Of a DNA stretch of 64,000 bases, positions 26,124 through 36,700 are shown one piece after another. Source of the stretch: Terriglobia bacterium (GTDB lineage Bacteria > Acidobacteriota > Terriglobia > UBA7540); the NCBI GenBank assembly GCA_035712365.1, contig DASTAW010000038.1:50826-114825 (forward strand), read 5' to 3'. Positions within the stretch are counted from its first letter, which is position 1, and each line of letters starts with the position of its first letter. Under the pieces are notes generated by a model that ran no database searches, was not told the DNA's origin, and saw only the letters and a program-made list of their open reading frames with translations. The position numbers were made by a program, and so were the translations under genes.

Positions 26124-28571
26124 ATGGGAACGTTACTCCAGGATTTAAGGTACGGCCTGCGGCAGCTCCGCCGCAATCCGGGATTCACTGCGGTTGCGGT
26201 GCTCACTCTGGCGCTCGGTATCGGCGCCAACACCGCAGTGTTCAGCGTGGTGAACGCGGTTTTATTGCGCCCGCTGCCGTTTCCCAATTCGGACCGGCTG
26301 GTCAGCGTCACATCGACCATCCGGCGCAACGGCAGTTCCGGCAGCGCTTCTTATCCTGATTTCCTCGACTGGCGCGCCCGCAATCACGTCTTCGACGGCA
26401 TGGCGGCTTATCGCCAGGACAACTATACGCTGACCGGCGGTGAGTCGCCGCTCCACGTCAACGTCGTGGTCGCTTCCGCAGATTTGTTCAAAATTCTGCA
26501 GGTAACGCCCGCATTGGGACGCTCCTTTCTTCCGGGCGAGGACGCGCCGGGCGCCTTGGGCGGGACCAACGCCGTCATCCTGAGTTATGGCCTGTGGCAG
26601 AGGCGGTTCAACGGCGACCGGCGCGCTTTGGGGCAGGTGATCGATCTCAATGACAAGCAGTACACCGTGGTTGGCGTCATGCCCGCAGGCTTCCAATTCC
26701 CCATTCAGTCCGAGGCCATCGACCTGTGGACCACCATGGCTCCTGACCTGACGTCCCTGGCTGGCGGGAAGTCAATGGCGTCACAGCGGGGAGCCCACTA
26801 TCTCGAGGTGATCGCGCGGCTGCGCACCGGCTCGACCGTGGGCCAGGCCCAGCCGGAAATGAGCCAGATTGTCAGCTCGCTCAACCAGGAGCATCCGGAG
26901 AGCAAGCCGCGCTACGCGCATGTGATTCCGGAACTGGAACAGGTGGCCGGCCAGGCCGGCGCCGCGCTCTTGGTCCTGCTGGGCGCTGTGGGCTGCGTGC
27001 TGTTGATTGCCTGCGCCAATGTTGCAAACCTGCTGCTGGCGCGCGCTTCCAGGCGGCAAAAGGAGATGGCCATCCGGTCGGCGCTGGGCGCAACGCGCGG
27101 CCGCGTCGTCCGCCAGGTGTTGACCGAAAGCGTGCTGCTGGCCCTGGGCGGCGGAGCCCTGGGTACGCTCGCGGCGGTGTGGGGAATAGAATTTCTCAAA
27201 CTCCTGGCTCCGCAAGGCGGGCCTCGAACCGATCAGATTGGAATGGACGGCCATGTTTTTGCCTTCGCTGCCGCCTTGTCTGTGCTTACAGGGATTGTGT
27301 TTGGGCTTTTCCCGGCCTTCCGGTCTTCCAAATCCGAGCTGGAGGAGTCCTTAAAGGAAGGCGGCCGCAGTTCTCCCGGCGGCGAGCGGCGAGGTCCCGC
27401 GCGCGGCATGCTGGTGGTGGCAGAAGTCGCCGTAGCTCTTTGCCTGCTGGTGGGCGCGGGTCTGTTGATTCAGAGTTTCGTAAGGCTGCGCAGCGCCGAT
27501 CCGGGGTTCGATGCCCACAACGTTCTTACCTTCAATCTTGTGCTGCCCAGCCGGTACTCGCAGGCCCAGCGCATTCAATTGTACGAAGAGGCCATCGCCA
27601 GGATGCGCGCGGTCCCGGGAGTTCGCTCGACCAGCGCGGTAATGCCCCTGCCTCTCAGCTCCGACGAAGTCAGCACCTCTTTTGATATCGAGGGCCAGCC
27701 CAGCGTTCCTGGGCACGCCCCGGACACCAACTACACCTTTGTCGAGCCCGGATATTTTCACACCATGAGCATCGCGCTTCTCAAAGGGCGCGATTTCACC
27801 GGGCAGGACACCCTGAAGTCCAGGCCGGTTGTCATCATCAACGAATCGCTGGCCAAACAATTTTTTGCCGGCCAGGACCCCATCGGCAAGCGCTTGAACG
27901 CCCACATCGGCAACGGATACAGCAAGCCCCCGATGCGGGAGATCGTCGGCATCGTGCGAGACGTGAAAAACCACGGGCTCAACTCCACGCCAGGGCCGCA
28001 GGTGTACGTTCCGCTGGCGCAAAGCCCCCTGGACGCGATGACTTTCGTCGTTCGCGCGGCAGTGGACCCGGCCAGCCTGGCGGGCGCGGCGCGCGCGCAG
28101 ATCAAGTCGCTCGACAAAGACTTGCCGCTCTTCGGCGTGGAAACGCTCGAGGAATACGTTGGCCGCTTCCTGGCGCCGCCGCGGTTTGTTGCCCTGCTGC
28201 TGGGGATTTTCGGCGGCATCGCCCTGCTGCTGGCAACCGTGGGCATCTACGGCGTCATCTCCTATTCCGTGTCGCAGCGCACCCACGAAATCGGCATCCG
28301 CATGGCGCTGGGGGCGGAAAAACGCGATGTTCTCCGGATGGTCGTCGGGCGGGGAATCAGGCTGGCGCTGATGGGCGTGGCAATTGGAATTGCCGGGGCG
28401 CTGGCGCTGACGCGGTTCCTCGCAAGCCTGCTCTACGGCGTCACGCCCACTGACCCGCTGACGTTTTTCGCCGTCTCGCTCATCCTCATTGCTGTTGCTC
28501 TGCTTGCCTGCTACATCCCCGCCCGCCGCGCCGCCAAAGTCGATCCCATGGTGGCGCTGCGCTATGAATAG
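26124..28571 (+). CDS. ADOP-family ABC permease G
   Basis: An 815-residue double permease isolated from the main block by the signalling genes and the RAYT element. GGAGGTGG precedes the ATG. Features: the N-terminus [18 protein letters not shown]; first FtsX loop [18 protein letters not shown]; last loop [18 protein letters not shown]; terminal helices [19 protein letters not shown]; tail [15 protein letters not shown]. The periplasmic domains have their own sequence ([19 protein letters not shown]; second domain [16 protein letters not shown]). The short TTTCATCCTTCATCCTTC repeat just upstream is the right arm of the fold-back element, so its leader is related to those of the first block. 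No ATPase is adjacent. Confidence 0.93.
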   Translation: MGTLLQDLRYGLRQLRRNPGFTAVAVLTLALGIGANTAVFSVVNAVLLRPLPFPNSDRLVSVTSTIRRNGSSGSASYPDFLDWRARNHVFDGMAAYRQDNYTLTGGESPLHVNVVVASADLFKILQVTPALGRSFLPGEDAPGALGGTNAVILSYGLWQRRFNGDRRALGQVIDLNDKQYTVVGVMPAGFQFPIQSEAIDLWTTMAPDLTSLAGGKSMASQRGAHYLEVIARLRTGSTVGQAQPEMSQIVSSLNQEHPESKPRYAHVIPELEQVAGQAGAALLVLLGAVGCVLLIACANVANLLLARASRRQKEMAIRSALGATRGRVVRQVLTESVLLALGGGALGTLAAVWGIEFLKLLAPQGGPRTDQIGMDGHVFAFAAALSVLTGIVFGLFPAFRSSKSELEESLKEGGRSSPGGERRGPARGMLVVAEVAVALCLLVGAGLLIQSFVRLRSADPGFDAHNVLTFNLVLPSRYSQAQRIQLYEEAIARMRAVPGVRSTSAVMPLPLSSDEVSTSFDIEGQPSVPGHAPDTNYTFVEPGYFHTMSIALLKGRDFTGQDTLKSRPVVIINESLAKQFFAGQDPIGKRLNAHIGNGYSKPPMREIVGIVRDVKNHGLNSTPGPQVYVPLAQSPLDAMTFVVRAAVDPASLAGAARAQIKSLDKDLPLFGVETLEEYVGRFLAPPRFVALLLGIFGGIALLLATVGIYGVISYSVSQRTHEIGIRMALGAEKRDVLRMVVGRGIRLALMGVAIGIAGALALTRFLASLLYGVTPTDPLTFFAVSLILIAVALLACYIPARRAAKVDPMVALRYE

Positions 28572-28604
28572 ACCAGGGATTGGGGATCCGGGGTTTGGGG
28601 TTGG

Positions 28605-28671
28605 GGTGGCGCAGGCGCTCGGCCTGCGGTTGTTGCCTTTGGTTTTGGTGGCGCAGGCGCTCGGCCTGCGG
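28605..28671 (+). repeat. Direct repeat of a GCAGGC-GCTCG-GCCTGC palindrome
   Basis: GGTGGCGCAGGCGCTCGGCC and the following TGCGG occur identically at 28605-28629 and 28647-28671 (period 42). Each forms a small hairpin (GCAGGC/GCCTGC). They follow the permease stop and precede a fold-back element. Confidence 0.85.
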
Positions 28672-28684
28672 CCTTTGCTGCAGC

Positions 28685-28701
28685 GGCGTGCTTACCGCGT
28701 C
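28685..28701 (+). repeat. Post-stop palindrome, diverged copy (GGCGTG-CTTAC-CGCGTC)
   Basis: A diverged member of the GGCGCG family. Two substitutions leave G-T pairs instead of breaking the stem. Here it is ~115 bp from the permease stop, displaced by the 42-bp direct repeat. Confidence 0.6.
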
Positions 28702-28749
28702 ATTTCCGATTGGTGATTGAGTGATTTGGTGATTGCGCGATTGCAAAAG

Positions 28750-28901
28750 AATTATGAATTGTTAATTATGAATTATGAAGGATGAAATGGCCGCCCGCTG
28801 GCGTCCCGCAGTGCGGGATCGCCCTCTTTGCGATATCTGTGGGCGCCTCGCCGGGTGCCCGAGCCAATTCATTCATCCTTCATCATTCAGAATTCATAAT
28901 T
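28750..28901. repeat. Fold-back intergenic element, copy 4
   Basis: Left arm 28750-28788 (AATTATGAATTGTTAATTAT and on to GAAGGATGAAAT), right arm 28871-28901 (TTCATCCTTCATCATTCAGA and on), with a different GC-rich spacer containing CGTCCCGCAGTGCGGGATCG. Its right end overlaps the last codons of the convergent GntR-type gene, so the element supplies that gene's stop region. Confidence 0.75.
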
Positions 28902-29883
28902 TCCGCCCGGCCTGCGCCCGCTTCGGACACTTCCACGCCCTCGGCGGCATCTTCGCGGCTTCGTACGCTTCCATCGCAGAAGTAAGATAATCGAGCGAGC
29001 CTGAATCGATGAGCCTATAGAGGGCAGACTTACCGGCCTGCATCGGTGCGTAGGCGACGATGTCGCATAACACCAGGTCCGCGGCCCCGGTCCGGCTGCC
29101 AACCGCGTCTTTGTCCTCAGGCGTTGCCAGGCATTCAACCAGCGAATGGCGCTCGCCGATGGCGGGCGCGAGCAGGCTGCGGGCCGCCGCCAGGAACGCC
29201 GGGCTCACCGACGCAACAGCCACCACGGACGGTTCGCGCAATTTCCGAACCCTGTCCAGATGCTCGGCGGCATTTGAAAAGGTCACGGCCACAGGCGGAA
29301 ATTCTTTGGGCGCAAGGCGTTCCACCTCGCCCAGCGCGTACTGCGGCGTGGCGATCAGGGCGCCCATTGCCAGGGTGGGATCGGCTGCAAGCCCCTGGCG
29401 CGAACAGCCCTCGACCGGCCATCGGCTGGCGCCGCGAATTTCCTCCTCCAGAACGCTCCGCAGACCCGATTCCTCTTCCACCACCAGGATGTGATCAGGC
29501 GGCTCGGCCATGAGGCGCTCACGTACTCTCTGGCGAAGTTCCTTCAAGGAGTATCCGCTTTGGCGCGCTAAAGCGATCGTTTGATTGATCAGCGCGTCGA
29601 GACCGGAAGCAGCGCGCGCTCCGGCGGCCGCCTCTGCTCCGCGAACAATCAGCCGGCTTCCGCGCCGGCGCACCAGCCAGGTGCGCCGCACCAGTTCCTG
29701 GTATGCTTCGCTGACCGTGTTGCGATGGACCTTCAGCCGCCGCGCCAGCTCGCGCACGCTTGGCAGCGCCTCGCCAGCCTTGAGTTGCCCTGTGGCGATC
29801 AGATAAACAATCTGCTCCGCGAGTTGCCGGCGAACCGGAACGCCGCTGCCTTTCTGGATTGAAATATGCCCCCGCGCGAGCAC
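28894..29883 (-). CDS. GntR-type transcriptional regulator with unrecognised effector domain
   Basis: A 329-residue regulator. The GTG start at 29883 is well supported by AAGGAGG seven bases upstream. Residues ~15-80 form a GntR winged helix-turn-helix (VPVRRQLAEQIVYLIATGQL; LPSVRELARRLKVHRNTVSE). The C-terminal part (~100-329) is neither a clear FCD nor UTRA domain; it has Rossmann-like stretches (DHILVVEEESGLRSVL, AADLVLCDIVAYAPM) suggesting a periplasmic-binding-like or receiver-like fold. It is divergent from the LplT-Aas operon and separated by ~170 bp, so control of that operon and of itself is plausible. Its 3' end runs into a fold-back repeat, which may have replaced the original C-terminus (KCPKRAQAGRKL). 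Confidence 0.85.
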   Translation of the reverse strand: MLARGHISIQKGSGVPVRRQLAEQIVYLIATGQLKAGEALPSVRELARRLKVHRNTVSEAYQELVRRTWLVRRRGSRLIVRGAEAAAGARAASGLDALINQTIALARQSGYSLKELRQRVRERLMAEPPDHILVVEEESGLRSVLEEEIRGASRWPVEGCSRQGLAADPTLAMGALIATPQYALGEVERLAPKEFPPVAVTFSNAAEHLDRVRKLREPSVVAVASVSPAFLAAARSLLAPAIGERHSLVECLATPEDKDAVGSRTGAADLVLCDIVAYAPMQAGKSALYRLIDSGSLDYLTSAMEAYEAAKMPPRAWKCPKRAQAGRKL

Positions 29884-30052
29884 CCGGCAACCTCCTTATT
29901 CGAGCGGCCCTGATTGTACCGCCATCCCGTTCAATATGACACTTTGCAAACTGGCATTTGACCCCCAGCGCGCGGGGCGATTCGACCTTAGACTGGGAGC
30001 CGAAAATGAAGGGGCCCATGCGGGCGGCCTTACCAATGACAGGAGACATGCC

Positions 30053-33000
30053 ATGAGAGGTCCAGAAACCGAGCGAGCGCTTGAATTGATCGCCGATTCC
30101 GATTACGGTATGCGTGTACTGGCGGGGGCCATCAGCCCCGAAAAGATCCCGTATAGCACGGGGCCCGCCGTGGTGAAGAAGAAACTTAAAGCTCGGATAT
30201 CCCAGGCGGCGCCGAAACTGCCGGGCATGCCTGAGCAACCGGCCCCGGCCCATCGTCCCGTCAATGGGTACTCACATGTCCTCAAGCGCCAGGGTTTTGT
30301 ATGGCTCCTGGCGGCGCAGGCGCTGGCCGTCTTCGATGACAATACCTTCAAGCAGCTTTTGTTTTTCTACGCCGCCGCGACGGTTACGGATCCTGCCCTG
30401 CGCTCCAGCATCATTTCGCTGGGCACGGCGCTTTACGTACTGCCCTACATCATTCTTTCTTCCTGGGCCGGGCAGGTCGCCGACCGGTTTTCCAAGCGGC
30501 GCGTGATTATCGCGCTCAAAATCGCCGAAGCCATGGTCCTGGCTTACGCGACGTTTGCCACCAGCCAGGGCCGCATCAGCGCCATGCTGGCGGCGCTTTT
30601 CCTTCTGGGCGTGCACGCCGCCTTCCTCGGTCCCGCCAAGGAAGGCATTCTGTCGCAGATTTTTTCCGATGACGACCTGCCGCGCGCCAACGGCCTGATG
30701 GAGCTCACTGTTTATTCGATGATCGTGCTGGGCCCGGTAGCGGCCGGCCTGTTGCGCGACCGGTTCTCCGCCCAGCCCTATATTCCCGTTGCCATGCTGA
30801 TTGGCATGGCGCTCGCCGGCCTGGCCTTCGCCACCGGGATCACTCGGGTCGAGGCGGCCGGAGCGGGAGAAAAATTCCATTGGAATCCGGCGGGCGAATT
30901 CTGGCGCGACTTCGGCGAAATCCGCCGCTCTCGCGCCCTGCTCCAGACGGTCCTCGCCATCGCCTATTTCTGGTTTCTTGGCGCAGTCTATCTGCAAAAC
31001 GTGATTGGCTACGGACGCGATCTTCTTCATCTAAGCGACCCCGGCATCAGCGTGCTGATGGCGGCGGTTTCGGTAGGCATTGGCCTGGGCGCTTTCGTGG
31101 CCGGCAAGCTTTCCGGCGATCACGTGGAAGTGGGCCTGGTCCCAATCGGCTCGGTGGGGCTTGGCGTGTTCGGCGCGTTTCTCTATTTTGCGCATGGCTC
31201 GTTTACCGCGGCCCTGGCCGGCCATTTTCTGCTGGGATTTTCAGGCGGAATTTTCATTGTTCCTCTTCAGGCCTTCCTGCAGGCCCGGGCGGGCGAGCAT
31301 ACCAAGGGCCGGGTGATTGCCGCCTCGAACGTGCTGACGTTTACCGGCGTGATTCTGGGCGCGGGCCTGTTTGAACTGCTATCCGGGCCGGCCCATCTGG
31401 CCGCGAACCAGGTCCTGCTGGTGATGGCGCTCGTTTCCTTCGGCGCTACGGCCTATATCATGACCGTTTTGCCCGACTTCACCATTCGCCTGGCCCTCTG
31501 GCTGCTGACGCATACTTTCTACCGGGTCCGGGTCGTGGGCCGCGAGAACCTGCCGCGCCGCGGCCCCGCGCTGATCGTCTCAAACCACATCTCATTCGTT
31601 GATCCATTCCTGATCGGCGCTGTGACGGACCGCTTCGTGCGCTTCCTGATTTACCGTAAGTTTTATGAGGCGCGCGGCATTCACTGGCTGGCCACGCTGA
31701 TGGGCGCGGTCCCGGTTTCTGAATCCGACCCGCCGCGCCAGATTATCGAGTCGCTTCGCCAGGCGCAGGAGCAGCTTCGGAAGGGCGAACTGGTCTGCAT
31801 TTTCGCCGAAGGCGCCATCAGCCGCACGGGCAATATGCTGCGTTTCCGGCGCGGTTTTGAGCGCATCACGCGCGGCGTGGGCGCGCCGATCATCCCCGTT
31901 TATCTCGACCGCGTTTGGGGCTCGATTTTCAGCTTCGAGCGCGGCAAGTTCTTCTTTAAGTGGCCCCGCCGCATTCCTTATCCCGTCACTGTAACCGTGG
32001 GCGCGCCGCTTGCTCCCGACACGGACGCTTTCCGCGTCCGCCAGCAAGTGATGCTGGTTGGCGCGGAAGCTTTCGCGCGCCGCGACGCTGTCCAGCGTCC
32101 CCTGCCGGAACTCTTTCTGGAAAGCGGACGGCGCAACTGGCGGCGGTTCGCCATGGCAGATTCCTCCGGGCGCCGATTGAATTTTGGCCGGGCTCTGACG
32201 GGCGCGCTGCTTTTTCGCAGCCTGATTCGGCGCTGCTGCGCCCGCGAACAGAACATCGGCGTGCTACTGCCGCCTTCGGTCCCGGCGGCGCTCCTGAACC
32301 TGGGCATCAGCCTTTCCGGCAAAGTTCCCGTGAATCTAAATTACACGGCCTCGAAGGAAGCCTTCGACGGAGCGATTGAGCGCGCCGGAATTCAAACGAT
32401 CTTCACCTCGCAGAAGCTTCTTGAGCGCCTGGGCATTGAAAAGCTTCCCGGCATGGCCATGATCGAAGACGCCGCGAAAGGATTTTCCGGCTGGCAAAGA
32501 TTGGCCTGGCTCGCCGCGGCGCGCCTGCTGCCCCTGCCGCTGCTGCGCCGCTGGCTGCTTCCGCGCGAGATGAAACTCGATTCACTCGCCACCATCATTT
32601 TCTCCAGCGGCTCGACGGGCGAGCCGAAGGGCGTGATGCTTTCCCATCGGAATATCGTTTCCAACATCGAAGGCATCGAGCAGGCCGTCAAATCAGACCG
32701 GAACGATTGCCTGCTCGGCATTCTTCCTTTCTTCCATTCCTTCGGATTCACCGGGGGCCTGTGGTTTCCGCTGCTCGCGGGTTTCGGCGTGGTTTATCAT
32801 TCAAACCCGCTCGAAGCGCGCAAAATCGGCGGGCTTTGCCGAAAATATCGCGTAACGATCATGATGACCACGCCAACCTTCGCATGGTCTTACGTCAATA
32901 AGTGCGCGCCGGAAGATTTTGCCGCGTTGCGGCTTGCCATCGTTGGCGCGGAGAAAATGAAGCCCGAACTGGCCGCCGCCTTCAGGGAGAAATTCGGCGT

Positions 33001-33712
33001 GGATCTTTATGAGGGATACGGCGCCACGGAACTCTCTCCAGTGGTTGCGGTCGGGGTGCCGGGCTATTTCCAGCAGGACGAAAAGCAGCCTGGGTCGAAG
33101 CCCGGCTCGGTCGGCCATCCCATCCCCGGGGTAGCCGTCCGCGTGGTGAATCCGGAAACTTTTGAGGAACTCGGCCCCAACCAGGAGGGCCTGCTGCTGG
33201 TCAAGAGCGCGGGCGTCATGGCCGGATATCTGGGCGATCCGCAAAAAACCCGCGAAGTTGTGCGCGACGGATGGTACGCAACCGGCGATATCGCCGGTCT
33301 TGACGAGGACGGATTCATCAGAATCACCGGCCGGCTGTCGCGGTTTTCCAAGATCGGCGGCGAGATGATCCCGCACATCCAGGTGGAAGATGCGCTGCAG
33401 CGCGCGCTCGGTGCTGTCGAGGCGAAACTTGTGGTCACGTCCTTGCCGGACGAAAAGAAAGGCGAAAAGCTCGTGGTGCTCTACACGCCACTCGAAATCG
33501 GCATCGACGTATTGCTCAGCCGCCTGCGCGAGCAGGGTCTGCCGCCGCTCTGGACTCCGCGCAAGGAGAATTTCTATCCAATTGATGCCTTGCCGACTCT
33601 TGGCACAGGCAAGCTGGATTTGAAGCGAATCAAAGAGACAGCCGCACGGCTTGCCGCGAGCGAAAGCCGGCTTGCCGAAGCTGACACAAATGCTCAGAGC
33701 TTGAATGAATGA
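30053..33712 (+). CDS. LplT-PlsC-acyl-ACP synthetase fusion (lysophospholipid transport and reacylation)
   Basis: A 1,219-residue three-part membrane protein. Residues ~1-60 are an extra cytoplasmic segment (RGPETERALELIADSDYGMR). Residues ~70-480 are an MFS transporter with LplT features (AVFDDNTFKQLLFF; FLGPAKEGILSQIF). Residues ~485-690 are a PlsC acyltransferase (HX4D motif in NHISFVD, ~511; FAEGAISR, ~583). Residues ~700-1215 are an AMP-forming acyl-ligase (SSGSTGEPKG, ~850; GYGATELSP; YATGDIAG). In E. coli LplT flips lysophosphatidylethanolamine inward and Aas reacylates it with fatty acid activated on ACP; here both are one chain. The ATG at 30053 is preferred (AGGAGA at 30041-30046) over the longer frame from 29936. 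DUF2339 and M48 genes follow with almost no gaps. Confidence 0.92.
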   Translation: MRGPETERALELIADSDYGMRVLAGAISPEKIPYSTGPAVVKKKLKARISQAAPKLPGMPEQPAPAHRPVNGYSHVLKRQGFVWLLAAQALAVFDDNTFKQLLFFYAAATVTDPALRSSIISLGTALYVLPYIILSSWAGQVADRFSKRRVIIALKIAEAMVLAYATFATSQGRISAMLAALFLLGVHAAFLGPAKEGILSQIFSDDDLPRANGLMELTVYSMIVLGPVAAGLLRDRFSAQPYIPVAMLIGMALAGLAFATGITRVEAAGAGEKFHWNPAGEFWRDFGEIRRSRALLQTVLAIAYFWFLGAVYLQNVIGYGRDLLHLSDPGISVLMAAVSVGIGLGAFVAGKLSGDHVEVGLVPIGSVGLGVFGAFLYFAHGSFTAALAGHFLLGFSGGIFIVPLQAFLQARAGEHTKGRVIAASNVLTFTGVILGAGLFELLSGPAHLAANQVLLVMALVSFGATAYIMTVLPDFTIRLALWLLTHTFYRVRVVGRENLPRRGPALIVSNHISFVDPFLIGAVTDRFVRFLIYRKFYEARGIHWLATLMGAVPVSESDPPRQIIESLRQAQEQLRKGELVCIFAEGAISRTGNMLRFRRGFERITRGVGAPIIPVYLDRVWGSIFSFERGKFFFKWPRRIPYPVTVTVGAPLAPDTDAFRVRQQVMLVGAEAFARRDAVQRPLPELFLESGRRNWRRFAMADSSGRRLNFGRALTGALLFRSLIRRCCAREQNIGVLLPPSVPAALLNLGISLSGKVPVNLNYTASKEAFDGAIERAGIQTIFTSQKLLERLGIEKLPGMAMIEDAAKGFSGWQRLAWLAAARLLPLPLLRRWLLPREMKLDSLATIIFSSGSTGEPKGVMLSHRNIVSNIEGIEQAVKSDRNDCLLGILPFFHSFGFTGGLWFPLLAGFGVVYHSNPLEARKIGGLCRKYRVTIMMTTPTFAWSYVNKCAPEDFAALRLAIVGAEKMKPELAAAFREKFGVDLYEGYGATELSPVVAVGVPGYFQQDEKQPGSKPGSVGHPIPGVAVRVVNPETFEELGPNQEGLLLVKSAGVMAGYLGDPQKTREVVRDGWYATGDIAGLDEDGFIRITGRLSRFSKIGGEMIPHIQVEDALQRALGAVEAKLVVTSLPDEKKGEKLVVLYTPLEIGIDVLLSRLREQGLPPLWTPRKENFYPIDALPTLGTGKLDLKRIKETAARLAASESRLAEADTNAQSLNE

Positions 33713-33726
33713 AATGAGGGGAAGCC

Positions 33727-36700
33727 ATGGTTTTCGTGTTTTTTCTCCTGGTGATGGTTCTCTTTTTGTTGTTTATTCTTTGGCAGCGCCTGGACCGCAG
33801 CGCCAAAGCATGGAAAAGTCTTGCCGACCGGGTTTATGCCCTCGAGCAGGGAGCGCGCAAGCTTGAGTTGTTTTCTTCGCGTCTCAATGCGCCCGAGCAG
33901 CGCATCCACACAGATCTACCGGCCGGCCCCGCAGCGGTCAGCGCGCCTCAAGTATCGCAGCCTGAAACGATAGGAATACAATCGCCACTGGGTTCCTCGG
34001 CGCCCTTCCCGGCGCCACACGCTAAGAGCGAAGTCCCCCCATTGGGCGAGCCTGCCGCTCCGGGCGTTGCAGGTGCGGCTCCATATGGCAACCGGATACT
34101 CCAGCAAGCGCAGACCTCAAACGTGGGAAGCGATTCACCCGGGACCGCCCGGCCTCGAGGGGCATCGGTTGCGCCAGCCCTGGTTGTCTCACAACCGCCC
34201 CGGTCCCGCGTCCGGGAGTGGCTCAAGAAGGCCATCAATTATGAGGAAATGATCGGCGGGAACCTGTTCACTAAACTGGGCATTATTTTCCTGGTTCTCG
34301 GCCTCAGCCTGTTTGTTGCAACCCAGTGGCGCCACTTAGGGCCAGGGCTGCGGATTCTGATTGGATATCTTGCCAGCGGGCTCATGCTCGCGGCCGGGAT
34401 GATCTTCGAACGCCGCGAAAAATGGCGCATCTTCGCGCGGGCCGGAATTGGAGGCGGCTGGGCGCTCCTGTACTTTGTAACCTACGCCATGCACCACGTT
34501 GTTGCGCCGCCCTTGATCTCCTCTGAGGCGATCGACCTGGTCCTGATGATCATGGTTGCAGCCGGCATGATATCGCATACGCTGAAGTACCGGTCTCAGG
34601 TGGTTACGGGTCTCGCTCTTCTGCTTGCTTTCACGACGGTCACCATCAGCCAGGTCAGCATTTACAGCCTCGTGGCCGGAGCGCTGCTGGCTATCGTCCT
34701 GGTGATCATCGTATGGCAGCTCGGGTGGTATGAACTGGAAATTTTCGGCATCGTTGCAGCTTTTCTGAACCATTACCTCTGGCTGCGCCCGATCATCGCG
34801 CGCGTGGGCGCGCATCACGTTTTTCCCGAATATACCGCCAGTTGCGCGCTGCTGATTTTTTACTGGGCTATTTTCAACGCTTCCTATATTGCCCGGCGAA
34901 TCCGGGAGAGGCGTGAAGAAACCGTCTCCACGGTGGCTCTGCTGCTGAATATTGGCCTTTTCCTGGGCGTGATGGGTTATCAGTCAGTTGACCCGCCGCG
35001 CACCTTCCTGTTCTTCCTGTCAATCGGCGCGGCGGAATTGGCTCTGGGCCAGTTGAAGATCACGCGGCGCAGGCGCACCGCAACCGCTCTCCTCACGAGC
35101 GCCGGAGCCATTCTGCTGGTCGCGGCCTTCCCCAGTAAATTTTCCGGGCCACACCTCTCCGTGCTATGGCTGGCTGAAGCAGAGGCTTTCGTTCTGGCCG
35201 GCATTTTTGCGCGGGAAATCATATTTCGATGGCTTGGCCTGTTTGCGCTGGTGCTGACTGCCGTCCAAATGCTGATCGGCGAAGCGGCAAATGTCGCAGC
35301 TTCGCGCTGGGGCGATGGTCCTTTCCGGGCCGAGCCACGCCTGGCCGTGCTCTTTGGCTTCGCAGCAGTGATACTGTATGCCAATGCCCACTGGCTGACG
35401 CGGCGGTGGGGTGCGCTCATCCATGATGAACTTGAAGACTGGTTTTTTCACAGCCTTTCCTATCCAGCGGGCGTTCTGGCGCTCGCAACGATCTGGCTCG
35501 CGAGCCCGCGCGCATGGGTGTCGCCCTTGTGGGCGTTGCTGGCGCTGATCTTGCTTCTGGCAAGCCGGCGCTGGTCGATCTCTGAATTGCGGACCCAGGC
35601 GCACTCGATCGCTGCGATCGCATACATCCACGCCCTGTTCGTAAATTTACCTGTGGCGGCGCCGCACGATCACTGGTTACGGGCCGTCAGTGTGGCCTCG
35701 ACCGCAGCGTTCCTTTATGCAGGATCGCGGTGGGCCGCGACGACGGAAGGCGCGCGAGGGCTTCCCTCGGTCTATCGGGCGGCGGCGTCTTCCCTTGTTG
35801 CTTTTCTGGCCTGGTATGAGCTGCGGCCGGAATACGTCGGACCGGCGTGGATCGGGTTTGCGCTCCTCCTGATGTTTCTGGGCAGGAGAGAGTCGCGTCG
35901 GGACCTTCAGGCGCAAGCGCATATTCTTTCCGCCGCGGGTCTCATGGGTCTGCTGACCGTCAATCTTGGTTTGGGCAGCTTCGGCCATTTCAACCCAGTG
36001 CAATTGCTGACCGTGGGAACGTCTGCCCTTGCGCTCTATCTTGGCTGCCGATGGGTTGAAAGCGCCGGCTCCACACGCTTTTTACGCCTTCCGGAAGCGT
36101 ATTCGTGGTCAGCGTCAATCCTGCTTGCGCTGCTCGCGTGGCGGCAGCTTGAAGCGGTTGCAGTGGCCGTAGCGTGGACGGTACTTGGCTTGTTGCTGTT
36201 TGAAATCGGGTTTGCACGGCTGTCCATCCCCCTGCGCTCACAGGGATACGCTCTTTTTACGGCCGCCTTTGTCCGGATGTTGTTTTCCAATCTGAACGCT
36301 GCGGGAGCTTCCGGTAAACTGAGCCCGCGTTTGTACACGATGGTTCCCGTCGCGCTCGCTTATTTCTATGTCCACCGTCGCCTGAGCGACGGGCCGGAAG
36401 ACCATTTGTGGCGCGGGCGGCTCAAGGCTTATGAATACCTTTGCTATCTGGGCGTCGCCACCGTTGCGATACTCGTGCGATTTGAGCTCCCTGAAGCCTG
36501 GGTAGCCGCTGCCTGGGCCGCCCTCGCCGCCGGCCTGCTCTGGATTGCCTGCATCACCGACAAGAAGCTCTTTCTTACTCAGGGATTGCTGATGGGCCTG
36601 GCGGCGGGTTACCGGGCGGTCCTATTCAATCTCTACCAGCACAGCTATTTCGGCGTAAGCGCGTGGCAAAGCCGGCCGTTGTCTGTGAGCGCCGCGGCGG

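Noticed and set aside
27351..28286. 311-codon minus-strand frame
   Set aside because: It is antisense to permease G; composition and lack of a ribosome-binding site mark it as a shadow.
29884..30052. Promoter for the LplT-Aas operon at TTGACC (about 29956)
   Set aside because: The only -10-like TAGACT lies ~25 bp away, too far for a standard promoter.
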